64,000 nucleotides of DNA from Sandaracinaceae bacterium (GCA_020633195.1 JACKEC010000025.1:1-64000), one strand, 5' to 3'; positions 50,248 to 60,738 are shown, counted from the first letter of the stretch. A program made the numbers and translations. Notes: generated by a model from the letters alone, not told the origin.

Positions 50248-51813
50248 TTAGCTCTTCGTCAGGCTGCGCAGCTTGGTCATCGCGAGCAGCGCCTTGGGCA
50301 GGTTGCCGCCCAGCAGGCCGTGGAACACCTGGGCCATCGCGTCGTACTTGCCCTTGTAGGGGAACCAGAGGGGCTCGATGTCCGACCAGCCGCGGTCGAC
50401 CATGATCGCCTTCTGGTGCGTGAACGCGAGCAGCCCCTCGGGGCCGTGGTAGCGCCCGAACCCGCTGTTCTTCACGCCGCCGAACGGGAGCGCGGGGTTG
50501 CCGACGATCGAGACCAGGTCGTTGACCATCACCTGCCCGCACTCGAGCCGCGAGGCGAGCTCGAGCCCGCGCTCGACGTCCTTCGTGAACACGCACCCGT
50601 TGAGGCCGTACTGGTGGTCGTTGGCGAGGCGGATGGCCTCCTCCTCGTCCTTCACCCGGATCACCGGGAGGACCGGCCCGAAGGTCTCCTCGCGGTAGAT
50701 CTCCATGCTCGGGGTCACCCCCGTGAGCAGCGTAGGCGCGAAGAACTGGCCCGGTCGGTCGAGGCGCGTCCCGCCCGCGAGCACCTTCGCCCCGTCGTCG
50801 ACCGCGCCCGCGACGTGGCGCTCGACCGTCGTCACCTGCCCGCGGAAGGTCAGCGGTCCCATGTCCGCGTGCTCGTCGGGGCCGCCCACGCGCATCGCCC
50901 GGACCTCGGCCTCGAGGAGCGCCACGAACTCGTCGTGGATCGCGTCCACCACGAAGAGGCGCTCGACGGAGGTGCACATCTGCCCGCAGTTGACGAGCCC
51001 GCCCCACGCGGCGGCCTTGGCGGCGCGCGCGAGGTTCGCGTCGGCGCAGACGATCATCGCGTCCTTGCCGCCGAGCTCGAGCTCGACGGGGATCGGGCGC
51101 TTGGCCGCCTCGGCCATCACCTTGCGGCCGGTCGCCACCGAGCCGGTGAAGAAGAGCTTGTCGACGTCGGCGCGCGTCAGCGCGGCGCCCGTCGAGCCGT
51201 CGCCCTGCACGACCTCCACGACGCCGCGCGGGAGGCCGATGCGGCGGAAGATCTCGTCGACGATCTCGCCCGTGATCGGCGTGACCTCGGACGGCTTGAG
51301 CACGACGGTGTTGCCCGCGATGAGGGCGCTCAGGACGGGCACCATCGAGAGCTGGAACGGGAAGTTCCACGGCGAGATCACGCCCACGACGCCGAGGGGG
51401 AAGTGCTCGATGTAGCTCGCCTTGCCCGGGAACAAGATCGGCGTCGACACCTTCCGGCGCGAGAGCGTCTTCTTCGCCGTCTTGCGGTAGTGGTCGAGGA
51501 AGAGCGGGATCGCCATCAGCTCGGTGACGAGCGAGTCGACGAGCGGCTTGCCCGTGTCGTCGCTGATGCGACGCGCGTACTCCTCGCCGTGCGTCTGCAC
51601 GACGTCCTTGATCCGCGAGAGCATCCGGAGGCGATCGTCGAGCGACGTGTCGCGCCACGTGGGGAACGCCTCTCTCGCGCGCGCGACGGCGGCGTCGACC
51701 TCCGCCGCGGTGCGGATGGGGAAGGTCCCGAGGACCTCGCCGGTGACCGGGCTTCGCTTCTCGATGACCGCGGCGCCCGCGCCGTTGCCCCCGCTCTTCT
51801 GTGTCGCTTCCAT
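50248..51813 (-). CDS. Aldehyde dehydrogenase (succinate-semialdehyde/aldehyde type)
   Basis: A 521-residue NAD(P)-dependent dehydrogenase. Seen: VISPWNFPFQLSM near residue 150, the cofactor loop FTGSVATGRKVM near 230, catalytic Glu in VELELGGKDAM near 255, nucleophile Cys in NCGQMCTSVERLFV near 290, and EETFGPVLPV near 390. The C-terminal 60 residues (FPYKGKYDAMAQVFHGL) extend beyond the usual 480, as in the group that oxidises long-chain or fatty aldehydes. ATG 51813 is the first Met before the conserved region. Substrate not determined. Confidence 0.93.
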   Translation of the reverse strand: MEATQKSGGNGAGAAVIEKRSPVTGEVLGTFPIRTAAEVDAAVARAREAFPTWRDTSLDDRLRMLSRIKDVVQTHGEEYARRISDDTGKPLVDSLVTELMAIPLFLDHYRKTAKKTLSRRKVSTPILFPGKASYIEHFPLGVVGVISPWNFPFQLSMVPVLSALIAGNTVVLKPSEVTPITGEIVDEIFRRIGLPRGVVEVVQGDGSTGAALTRADVDKLFFTGSVATGRKVMAEAAKRPIPVELELGGKDAMIVCADANLARAAKAAAWGGLVNCGQMCTSVERLFVVDAIHDEFVALLEAEVRAMRVGGPDEHADMGPLTFRGQVTTVERHVAGAVDDGAKVLAGGTRLDRPGQFFAPTLLTGVTPSMEIYREETFGPVLPVIRVKDEEEAIRLANDHQYGLNGCVFTKDVERGLELASRLECGQVMVNDLVSIVGNPALPFGGVKNSGFGRYHGPEGLLAFTHQKAIMVDRGWSDIEPLWFPYKGKYDAMAQVFHGLLGGNLPKALLAMTKLRSLTKS

Positions 51814-51857
51814 GACGCGGACGATTCTGCGCCCCAGCGCCAAGGCACGCCAGGCGC

Positions 51858-51863
51858 TATCCT
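51858..51863 (+). promoter_or_regulatory. Putative -10 element for the 199-residue gene
   Basis: TATCCT lies 7 nt before GTG 51871. It is identical to the aceK element. Confidence 0.42.
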
Positions 51864-51870
51864 CGGGGGC

Positions 51871-52470
51871 GTGTACCGCGAGCCCGCCGCGCCGAGCGAA
51901 GCGATCGAGCTGCACCGGCTCGCGCCGCGGCGGTGGTGGTGCCTGCGCGAGGACGACGTCGAGGGCTTCCTCGGCGCGCGCGTGCTCGTCGGTCGGCGCG
52001 CGTACACGAGCCTCGATCGCACGCGCCGCGTGCGCTTCGTCGCCGACGACGCCGAGGCGCGCTTCGAGCTGATCGACCCAGCGCGCGGGATCACGCGACG
52101 GAGCCATCGGCGCTCCGTCGGCCTGCCTCGCCGCGCCGACGCCTCGATCGCGCCGCGGTCGGTGTGGACGGCGCCGGTGATCGGCCGCCCGCTGCGCCCG
52201 GTGTGCTTCGTCGGCGCGCGCGCCGCGCCCGATCCGCGCATGGTCCGCGTGCTCGCCTACGACGACGGCGTGCTCGTGGTCCGCGTCACCTCGCGCGGCG
52301 TCGACGCCGGCGACACGTGGCACGCCTCCCTCGACGACGCGCTCGGCCAGCTCGACCGCGAGCTCGGCGCGCACCTCGGCGCGCTCCGCGCGGGAGACCG
52401 CCGTCGGCCGTGGCGTCGCGACGATCCCTGGGGCGCGCCTCAGGGCTCGCGCAGCACCCACACGGTCTGA
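51871..52470 (+). CDS. Hypothetical protein
   Basis: A 199-residue soluble, Arg-rich protein beginning at GTG 51871 (VYREPAAPSEAIELHRLAP). The compact beta-rich pattern (CLREDDVEGFLGARVLV; later MVRVLAYDDGVLVVRVTS) fits no family that I recognise. The gene is divergent from the aldehyde dehydrogenase. Its 3' end overlaps the convergent amylase gene by 31 nt, which is unusual but compatible with both being real. Confidence 0.5.
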   Translation: MYREPAAPSEAIELHRLAPRRWWCLREDDVEGFLGARVLVGRRAYTSLDRTRRVRFVADDAEARFELIDPARGITRRSHRRSVGLPRRADASIAPRSVWTAPVIGRPLRPVCFVGARAAPDPRMVRVLAYDDGVLVVRVTSRGVDAGDTWHASLDDALGQLDRELGAHLGALRAGDRRRPWRRDDPWGAPQGSRSTHTV

Positions 52471-54071
52471 GCGGGCACCGATCCGCGGAAGACACCGTCG
52501 GTCACCGCGCCGACGGGCGCGTCGGTGATCTCGTCCTCGGCGCTCGCCCACGGCACGGACACCGCGACGTCGGTCGCGGCGCGCGCGTAGCTCGCGACGA
52601 CGAGGCGGTCGCCGTCGGGGTGCCGGCGCCAGTAGACGAGCTGCCCGCGCGCCGACGCGAGCCGCTGATAGGTCCCCGTGCGCAACGCCGGCGTCGCGTT
52701 CCGCAGCGCGATCAGGCGCCGGTAGTGCGAGAGCAGCGAGGCCGGATCGGCCTGCTCGACCTCGACGTTGCGCGTCGCGTGCTCGGGCGCGACCGCGAGG
52801 AACGGGGCGCCCGTGGTGAAGCCCGCGGTCGGCGTCGCGTCCCACTGCATCGGCGTGCGCGCCGAGTCGCGCCCGTCGACGATCACGCCGGCGCCGGCGC
52901 GCATCCCGAGCTCCTCGCCGTAGTAGACGAACGGTACGCCGGGCAGCGTCAACAGCGTGCCCGCCATGACGCGCAGCGCGCCCGGGTCGTCGCTCACGTT
53001 CTCGGTCGCGCGCGGGAGGTCGTGGTTGCCGAGGACCGGGCAGAACGCGCCGCCGGTCGGGGTGGCCGCGACGAGCTCGTCGAAGGCGCGCCCGAGGCCC
53101 GACGCGTTCTCGCTGTTCGCGGCGACGGAGAACAGCGCCGACTCCGCGAGGAGGAAGCCCATCTGCAGCACGTCGTCGGCGAGGTAGGGCGCGAGCTCCT
53201 CAGGGCTCGCGAGGATCTCGCCGACCATCGCCGCGTCGCGCTCGTCGGTCACCGCCCGCAGCGACCGCAGGAACTCGAAGGTGCCTGGTCGGTGCACGCA
53301 CACCGGGAGGTCCTCGTCGTAGCGGTAGGGCACGTCGAGCCGGAAGCCGTCGGTGCCCCGGTCGAGCCAGAAGCGCGCGACGTCCAGGAGCGCGGTCCGC
53401 ATCGCGGGCTGATCGAAGTTCAGGTCCGGCTGCGCGGGGTAGAACTGGTGAAAGTAGAATTGCCCCCGGACGTCGTCGAAGGTCCAGCGGGTCTCCCCGA
53501 ACGGTCCCGACGCGCCCTCGCAGCCGAGGCCCTCGGTGTCGGACCACACGAACCAGTCGCTGCGCGGGCCCGTCGGATCGGTGCGCGACTCCTCGAACCA
53601 GGCGTGCGCGCGCGAGGTGTGGTTGAAGACGAGGTCGAGGTAGATCCGCAGCCCGCGCGCGTGGGCCGCCTCGGTGAGCGCGTCGAAGTCGGCGAGGGTG
53701 CCGTAGTCCGGGTGGACGTCGACGTAGTCGGCGACGTCGTAGCCGCTGTCGGCGAGCGGCGACGGGAAGATCGGCATCAACCAGATGCCGGTGATCCCGA
53801 GGTCGGCGAGGTAGTCGAGGCGGCTCGTGAGCCCCGCGAGATCGCCGATCCCGTCGCCGTCGGAGTCCTGGAAGCTGCGCACCCAGAGCTCGTAGAAGAC
53901 GGCCTGCCGGTGCCAGCGGTCGTCCTCCACGAACGGCGGCGGCTGCCCCGCGTCGAGCTCGATCGCGGCGTCGCCCGCGTCGGCGCCCCCCGCGTCGGGG
54001 GCCCCCGCGTCGACGACGGGATCGCCGTCGCAGCCGAGCAGCAGCAGGCCGAGCAGCGCGAGCCGCCTCAC
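52440..54071 (-). CDS. GH13 alpha-amylase/alpha-glucosidase lipoprotein
   Basis: A 543-residue surface lipoprotein (MRRLALLGLLLLGC, lipobox LLGC, short DAG linker). GH13 regions in order: DLVFNHTS (region I), GFRLDVPYRY (nucleophile Asp), MVGEIL (acid/base Glu) and VLGNHDLPR (transition-state Asp). The start of the barrel, YELWVRSFQDSDGDGIGDL, resembles oligo-1,6-glucosidase/trehalose-synthase-type enzymes with a calcium site. It would cleave alpha-glucans outside the cell. ATG 54071 overlaps the upstream stop by 4 nt. Confidence 0.92.
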   Translation of the reverse strand: MRRLALLGLLLLGCDGDPVVDAGAPDAGGADAGDAAIELDAGQPPPFVEDDRWHRQAVFYELWVRSFQDSDGDGIGDLAGLTSRLDYLADLGITGIWLMPIFPSPLADSGYDVADYVDVHPDYGTLADFDALTEAAHARGLRIYLDLVFNHTSRAHAWFEESRTDPTGPRSDWFVWSDTEGLGCEGASGPFGETRWTFDDVRGQFYFHQFYPAQPDLNFDQPAMRTALLDVARFWLDRGTDGFRLDVPYRYDEDLPVCVHRPGTFEFLRSLRAVTDERDAAMVGEILASPEELAPYLADDVLQMGFLLAESALFSVAANSENASGLGRAFDELVAATPTGGAFCPVLGNHDLPRATENVSDDPGALRVMAGTLLTLPGVPFVYYGEELGMRAGAGVIVDGRDSARTPMQWDATPTAGFTTGAPFLAVAPEHATRNVEVEQADPASLLSHYRRLIALRNATPALRTGTYQRLASARGQLVYWRRHPDGDRLVVASYARAATDVAVSVPWASAEDEITDAPVGAVTDGVFRGSVPAQTVWVLREP

Positions 54072-54535
54072 GGCGCGACGCTCACGTGCTCTTCACGCAG
54101 CATCTCGAGGATCGCCTGCACGTCCGGCGTCGGCACGCCCTCGGCCGTCTCGAGGATCGCGTGCAGCTCGCCCGCGACCTCGCGCGCCTCGTGGATGCGC
54201 GAGCGCAGCTCCGTGGGCGACAAGACCTCTTGCCCGATGTGAACACCGTCGGGCTCGACGCGGAGCCTCAGCGTGTCGGGCGCGGCGCCGCCAGGCTCTC
54301 GACCCGCGGCCTGCTCACGCGTCGCGCGGCGTCCGTCCCACTCCTCGACCGCGCGCTCGCCGAGCTCGCGCGTGGCGGTGCCCAGCTCGTCCCCGAGCTC
54401 CTGCGCGGGCTCGGTCGCCGCGATCCGCAGGGTGTGCTCGTAGAGCGTGTAGGTCCCGAGCGGGACGAAGAAGTAGACGACCAGGACCACGACCAGGCCG
54501 ATGAGCCAGAGGATTCCGTTGATGGCCTTGCGCAT
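54068..54535 (-). CDS. Small membrane protein with ExbD-like periplasmic domain
   Basis: A 155-residue protein with one N-terminal span (ILWLIGLVVVLVVYFFVPLG), an Arg/Glu-rich helical linker and a C-terminal domain (LRLRVEPDGVHIGQEVLSP to ILEMLREEHVSVAP). The last part has the spacing of ExbD/TolR periplasmic domains, but the ExbD transmembrane Asp is not evident and no exbB/tolQ lies nearby. It overlaps the amylase start by 4 nt, so the two are co-translated; a role in amylase export or anchoring is speculation. ACAA-N6-TTGC at 54220-54233. Confidence 0.6.
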   Translation of the reverse strand: MRKAINGILWLIGLVVVLVVYFFVPLGTYTLYEHTLRIAATEPAQELGDELGTATRELGERAVEEWDGRRATREQAAGREPGGAAPDTLRLRVEPDGVHIGQEVLSPTELRSRIHEAREVAGELHAILETAEGVPTPDVQAILEMLREEHVSVAP

Positions 54536-54556
54536 GGTTCGCCTCCGAGACCTCTA

Positions 54557-55399
54557 TCACGCCGTCCCGGGACCTCGACAGAAAGCGAGGACCCGCTCCG
54601 CGGTCTCGACGGGTCGCTCCGTCGGGAAGTCGTGGCCGGCGCCGCGGACGTAGTCGAGCGAGGCGTTGGGCAGCCGGCGCGCGAGGCGCTCGCTGTTCGC
54701 GGGCGGCATCAGCCGATCCGCGTCGCCCGTCAGCACCAGCGTCGCGTGCTCGAGGTGGGGGAGCAGGCGCCACGCGTCGTGGCGCGCGCCGGCCGCGACC
54801 TGGCCCAGGAGGCCGCGCACGCTGCGCGGCTCGGACTCGGCGATCGAGGCCCAGATGTCGACGATGTCGGGGCGCTCCTCGAGGTAGCGGGGGCTCAGGA
54901 CCCAGCGCGCGTTCTCGGCCTGCGCGGCGCGGGGCCCCTTGCGCGAGGCGCGGGCCAGCGCGAGCGCGGCGCGCGGCGAGAGGGTCTCCGCGTCGGGTCC
55001 GCCCGGGCTCGTGCACGCGAGCACGAGCCGGCCCACCCGGTGCGGGTGCCGGAGCGTGAGCTGCTGCGCGATCATCCCGCCGAGCGAGATCCCGAACACG
55101 TCGGCGCGCTCGACCCCGCTCGCCTCGAGCACGAGCGCGGCGTCGTCCGCCATGTCCGCGGTCGTCCAGAACAGCTTGGGCGTGTCGCTGCGCCCGACCC
55201 CGCGGTTGTCGAACACCACGAGGCGCCGCTCGCGCTCGAGGAGCTCGCGGAACTCGAGCCAGTAGCTCGACGAGCGCGCGAGCCCGCGGATCAGCAAGAG
55301 GGGCGGCGCGCCCTCGGGCCCGCCGACCTCGAAGTACAAGCGGCCGCCGTCGCGGCGACGGGCGAAGCCGGTCTTCGCCGGGGCTACGGGCACCGACAC
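54557..55399 (-). CDS. Alpha/beta hydrolase
   Basis: A 280-residue hydrolase of the esterase/3-oxoadipate-enol-lactonase type. Seen: LLLIRGLARSSSYW (oxyanion region), VFDNRGVGRSD, nucleophile elbow GISLGGM (Ser near residue 105), acid in TGDADRLMPP near 220 and catalytic His in GAGHDFP near 250. GTG 55399 overlaps the upstream SGNH gene by 16 nt; GTG 55393 is an alternative. Likely co-transcribed with the SGNH gene. Substrate unknown. Confidence 0.88.
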   Translation of the reverse strand: MSVPVAPAKTGFARRRDGGRLYFEVGGPEGAPPLLLIRGLARSSSYWLEFRELLERERRLVVFDNRGVGRSDTPKLFWTTADMADDAALVLEASGVERADVFGISLGGMIAQQLTLRHPHRVGRLVLACTSPGGPDAETLSPRAALALARASRKGPRAAQAENARWVLSPRYLEERPDIVDIWASIAESEPRSVRGLLGQVAAGARHDAWRLLPHLEHATLVLTGDADRLMPPANSERLARRLPNASLDYVRGAGHDFPTERPVETAERVLAFCRGPGTA

Positions 55400-56358
55400 C
55401 CCCAGCTCGCGGGGAGGCGCGGGCACATCGTGTCGAACATCGCCTGGTGTCCCTCCCGGTTCGGGTGGATGTGATCGAAGCTCCGGAACTCCGCGCGCAA
55501 GAAGTGGCGCGGGGCGTCCGCGAGGAAGCGCGCGTCCTCGGCGAGCCGAGCGTCGCGGGCGGCCTGCGAGAGCGAAGCCGTCTCGGTCCGCCAGCGCGAG
55601 TCGCGCTCGATCCGACGCTGCGCGTCCTCGATCGTCCACGGCGTCGCGGCCGCGTCGCGCAGCGCCGGCGCGTCGTAGAGATCGATGGCGACGTCGGGCC
55701 GCTCGGCGGCGGTCCACGGCGCGCTGGCGGCGACGCCTCGGGGGCGCCGGCTCGCGAAGGGGCCGAGCGCGTCGGTGGGGCTCGAGCGGCCGAGCACGTA
55801 GTCGACCACGCGCCGCGTGCTCCGCAGCGCGTGCAGCGCGCGGCCGTCGCGCCACCGCTCGTCGTCCTCGCCGGAGTCGCCCCAGGGCGTGAGCGTGAGC
55901 GCCGCGACGCGGATGCCGTGGTGGTGAGCCATCACGAAGAGCCGGTTCATCGCGAAGTTCGTGCGCGTCACCGCGCCGACGCTGTTCAGGCCGCCGCCGA
56001 AGAGCAGCCACAGCTCGAGCCCGCGGGCCCCGCGCGGCACGTTGGGGTTCTCGATGACCTCGTGCTGGAAGCGCGAGTAGAGCTGCGGCGCGCCGGCGCC
56101 GACTTGTGAGAGGTTGCGGACCTCCGCGTTGGCGCACGAGTTGTGGATGAGCACCCCGTAGGGCCGGTTGCGGAAGGCGCCGATGGAGCCCGCGAGCAGC
56201 ACGACCTTCACCGGGCGGTCGTGGTGGGTGAAGCGCCACTCCGGCTCGTCCCACGCGTAGCCCGCGCTGTGGGTCGGCTGCGCGGACGCCGCCGACGCGA
56301 GCGCCAGGAGCGCCGCCCCGATCCCCGCCACCGTGGCGCGCCTGCCTCGTGACCTCAT
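55384..56358 (-). CDS. Secreted SGNH/GDSL-like hydrolase
   Basis: A 324-residue exported protein with a Sec signal (RSRGRRATVAGIGAALLALA, cut after SAQ). VLLAGSIGAF near residue 52 occupies the GDS block but reads GSI, so the nucleophile Ser is kept and the preceding Asp is lost. FDHIHPNREGHQ near 300 gives the Asp-x-x-His catalytic pair; NRLFVMAHHHGIRV is an internal helix-strand. This fits the SGNH fold with a divergent first block. ATG 56358; a lectin lipoprotein gene on the same strand ends 53 nt upstream of it. Confidence 0.72.
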   Translation of the reverse strand: MRSRGRRATVAGIGAALLALASAASAQPTHSAGYAWDEPEWRFTHHDRPVKVVLLAGSIGAFRNRPYGVLIHNSCANAEVRNLSQVGAGAPQLYSRFQHEVIENPNVPRGARGLELWLLFGGGLNSVGAVTRTNFAMNRLFVMAHHHGIRVAALTLTPWGDSGEDDERWRDGRALHALRSTRRVVDYVLGRSSPTDALGPFASRRPRGVAASAPWTAAERPDVAIDLYDAPALRDAAATPWTIEDAQRRIERDSRWRTETASLSQAARDARLAEDARFLADAPRHFLRAEFRSFDHIHPNREGHQAMFDTMCPRLPASWGCRCP

Positions 56359-56411
56359 CGCCGGCCGGATCGTGATTCGCTGCGGGCGCCCCCGCAACGC
56401 GCGCCCGTGCG

Positions 56412-57128
56412 TCAGGGCGCGGGGGCCTCGCAGACGTAGGGCCGCTCGTCGCCGCAGTCCCTGTCGTCCCACTCGGACTCGCGGCCGGAGACCGTCATGA
56501 TCACGCCGCAGTCCTCGCCGCGGGAGCCGCCGTCGTTGGGCTCGCCCGAGTCCCAGTGCGTGTAGCCGACGGGGGTCGAGGTGAGCCAGACGAAGCGGTC
56601 CTCGGTGACGAGATCGTTGATCCCGATCCAGGTGTCGGAGAACCCTCGCGTCGCCAGCTGCCCGTAGACGAACGCGTCCTCCGCGGTGTCCTCGATGACG
56701 ACGAGCGAGTAGCCGAGGGTCTCGCAGCTCGCCCGCGCGCCGGCCCACGAGCGGTTGGTGTCGCAGACCAGGTAGGCGTGTCCGCCGCGCTCGACCACGG
56801 GGCAGGGGCAGGCCGCGTCCTCGTCGATGCGCCCGTCGCAGTCCTCGTCCGACCCGTCGCAGGTCTCGGTGACGCAGAGCCCCGCGTCCGTCCCCGCGTC
56901 GGGCGCCGGCGGCGGGAGCCCCGCGTCGACCGGCGCCGGCCCCGCGTCGGGCAGCGGCGGGAGCTCCGCGTCGGACGCCTCGCCGCCCGCGTCGCGAAGG
57001 AAGCTGGCGTCGATCTGCGGCGCGGTCGCGGCGTCGCGCGCGCTCGCGTCCGGCGCCCCTTCGCGCGGCGTCGGATCGGCGCCGAGCGCGCATCCGCCGA
57101 GAAGCACCGCCGCCAAGAGGACCCGCAC
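56412..57128 (-). CDS. C-type lectin lipoprotein
   Basis: A 238-residue lipoprotein. GTG 57128 follows GGGAGG by 4 nt and gives VRVLLAAVLLGGC (lipobox LGGC) and a DAG-rich linker to residue about 80. CDGSDEDCDGRIDEDA is the MopE-type metal-binding motif of myxobacterial proteins. The last 110 residues are a C-type lectin domain: SWAGARASCETLGY, then EPN in DSGEPNDGG (mannose/glucose-type calcium site), and SEWDDRDC as the WND-like block. Likely surface carbohydrate binding. Confidence 0.85.
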   Translation of the reverse strand: MRVLLAAVLLGGCALGADPTPREGAPDASARDAATAPQIDASFLRDAGGEASDAELPPLPDAGPAPVDAGLPPPAPDAGTDAGLCVTETCDGSDEDCDGRIDEDAACPCPVVERGGHAYLVCDTNRSWAGARASCETLGYSLVVIEDTAEDAFVYGQLATRGFSDTWIGINDLVTEDRFVWLTSTPVGYTHWDSGEPNDGGSRGEDCGVIMTVSGRESEWDDRDCGDERPYVCEAPAP

Positions 57129-57335
57129 TGCGCCTCCCACCGTACACGACCCGTGCCGGGCGAGCCCGTCGGCGTGTTCGGGCCCGGGAGGCGGCGCAGT
57201 GCCTGCGCCAGAGCTTCTGGGGCGCCTGCGATGGAGCCGCCCGACCTCTCGAGCGTTGAGGGCGGGAGCGCGAGCGGCCTCGCCCACGCGGCTATGACAC
57301 CACGAGACCAGCGCGCCCAGCCCCCTCCGGCTAGC

Positions 57336-58352
57336 TCAGCCCTTGAGGGCCTCGGCGCCGCCGATGATCTCCATCAGCTCGGTCGTGATCGCCGCCTGCC
57401 GCGCCCGGTTGTACTGGAGCGTCAGCTTGTCGATCATCTCGGAGGCGTTCTTCGTGGCGTTGTCCATCGCCGTCATCCGCGCGCCGTGCTCGGACGCGAC
57501 GGACTCGAGGAGGGCCCGGAACAGCTCCGTCTCCACGTACATCGGCAGGAGCCGGTCGAGGAGCGCGCGCTTGCTCGGCTCGTAGATGAAGTCCACCGAG
57601 GTCGACTCCTCCTCCGACACCTCGAGCGGGACGATGGGGAGCAGGGGCTCCACCACGACGTCCTGCGAGATCGCGCTCTTGAACTCGTTGTAGACGAGGA
57701 AGACCGCGTCGAGCTCGGCCTCGACGTCCTCCGGCGGCGCCGCGAAGTCGGGGCCCGAGAGCTCCTCCTCGAGGGAGGCCGCCTGCGTGACGGCCTGCTC
57801 GCCGATCATCGACTCGGTCGCCTCGCCGGGGTGGAACTCAGCGTCGATGCGGCGCAGGCCGCCCGCGGTGTACTCGCCGATGACGTAGCGCCCGATCTCG
57901 CCGGCCTTGTCGACCGAGAGGTTCTCGAACACGCCCGTGAAGTCGCGCCGGATCACCGCGCCGCGGCGGCGGAAGAAGTCGCGCCCCTTCTTGCCGATGA
58001 CCGCGAAGGTCACCTCGGCGCCCTCGGACTCGAGCTGCTTCCAGCGCAGGTAGCCCGCCTTGCAGACCGCCGCGTTGAACGCGCCCGCGAGGCCCCTGTC
58101 GCTCGTGAGGATCACGAGCATGACCTTCTTCGCGGGGCGGTGCGCCAGGAGCGGGTGGACCTCCTCGTCGCCGGCGCGCGAGGCGACGCTCGACAGGACG
58201 TCCATCGTCTTGAGCGCGTACGGGCGCAGCTCGGTGATCGCCAGCTGCGCCTTCGCGAGGCGCGCCGCGGCGACCATCTTCATCGCGCGCGTGATCTTCT
58301 GCGTGCTCTTCACGCTCCCGATCCGCTTGCGGATGATCTTGAGGTTGGCCAT
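57336..58352 (-). CDS. atpG: ATP synthase gamma subunit
   Basis: A 338-residue central-stalk subunit: N-terminal helix MANLKIIRKRIGSVKSTQKI and C-terminal helix KNASEMIDKLTLQYNRARQA. It is about 50 residues longer than E. coli gamma (287). The extra length lies in the Rossmann-like middle (about residues 190-245, LEEELSGPDFAAPPEDVEAE), an acidic insertion. It follows atpA by 6 nt and ends the ATP-synthase run in this window. The next 207 nt toward the lectin gene hold no gene or clear terminator. Confidence 0.95.
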   Translation of the reverse strand: MANLKIIRKRIGSVKSTQKITRAMKMVAAARLAKAQLAITELRPYALKTMDVLSSVASRAGDEEVHPLLAHRPAKKVMLVILTSDRGLAGAFNAAVCKAGYLRWKQLESEGAEVTFAVIGKKGRDFFRRRGAVIRRDFTGVFENLSVDKAGEIGRYVIGEYTAGGLRRIDAEFHPGEATESMIGEQAVTQAASLEEELSGPDFAAPPEDVEAELDAVFLVYNEFKSAISQDVVVEPLLPIVPLEVSEEESTSVDFIYEPSKRALLDRLLPMYVETELFRALLESVASEHGARMTAMDNATKNASEMIDKLTLQYNRARQAAITTELMEIIGGAEALKG

Positions 58353-58358
58353 CGGCCG

Positions 58359-60128
<1,770 letters not shown>

Positions 60129-60168
60129 CTTCGTCTGTTCCTCTGGGCCTCGGCGCGGGAGCCGGTTC

Positions 60169-60738
60169 TTAGCGGTTCTCGGCGAGCGCCGGGTCGGTCG
60201 ACGCGAGGAGCTGCGAGCGCAGCTCCCGCAAACGGTTCTTGAGGCTGCCGTCGAACACGCGGCCGCCCACGGTGGTGACGACGCCGCCGATGAGCGACGG
60301 GTCCTCGCGACGCACCAGGACGATGTCCTTGCCGGTGGCCGCCTTCAGCTGCGCCTGGAGCTTCGCGTAGTAGCTCTCGGGGAGCGCCTTGGCCGTGACG
60401 ACCTCGGCGCGGACGCGGCCCGCGCGCTGCTCGGCGAGGCGCGCGAACGCCTCGGCGATCGCGGGGAGCTGATCGAGCCGGCGGCGATCCGCCAGCATCT
60501 GCATCGTGTTCTTGACGAGGGCGTGGCAGCGCAGCCGCTCGGTGATCGTGCCGACCACCTTGCGCTTCGCGTCGCTGCCGAAGTGCGGGTTCGAGAACAC
60601 GTTGCGGAGGTCCGCGCTGGCCTCCCACGCGGCCGCGAGCTCCTCGAGGTTCTTGCCCACCTCGGCGGTGGCCTTCTTCTCCTCGGCGAGCTCGTAGAGC
60701 GCGACCGCGTACCGCTTGCCGACGCCTCCGCCGATCAT
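60169..60738 (-). CDS. atpH: ATP synthase delta subunit
   Basis: A 189-residue peripheral-stalk subunit (E. coli 177) with the N-terminal six-helix domain (GKRYAVALYELAEEKKA) and C-terminal LVRREDPSLIGGVVTTVGGRVFDGS. Its start overlaps the b-subunit stop by 4 nt, and atpA follows after 40 nt. It connects the b/b' stalk to F1. Confidence 0.94.
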   Translation of the reverse strand: MIGGGVGKRYAVALYELAEEKKATAEVGKNLEELAAAWEASADLRNVFSNPHFGSDAKRKVVGTITERLRCHALVKNTMQMLADRRRLDQLPAIAEAFARLAEQRAGRVRAEVVTAKALPESYYAKLQAQLKAATGKDIVLVRREDPSLIGGVVTTVGGRVFDGSLKNRLRELRSQLLASTDPALAENR

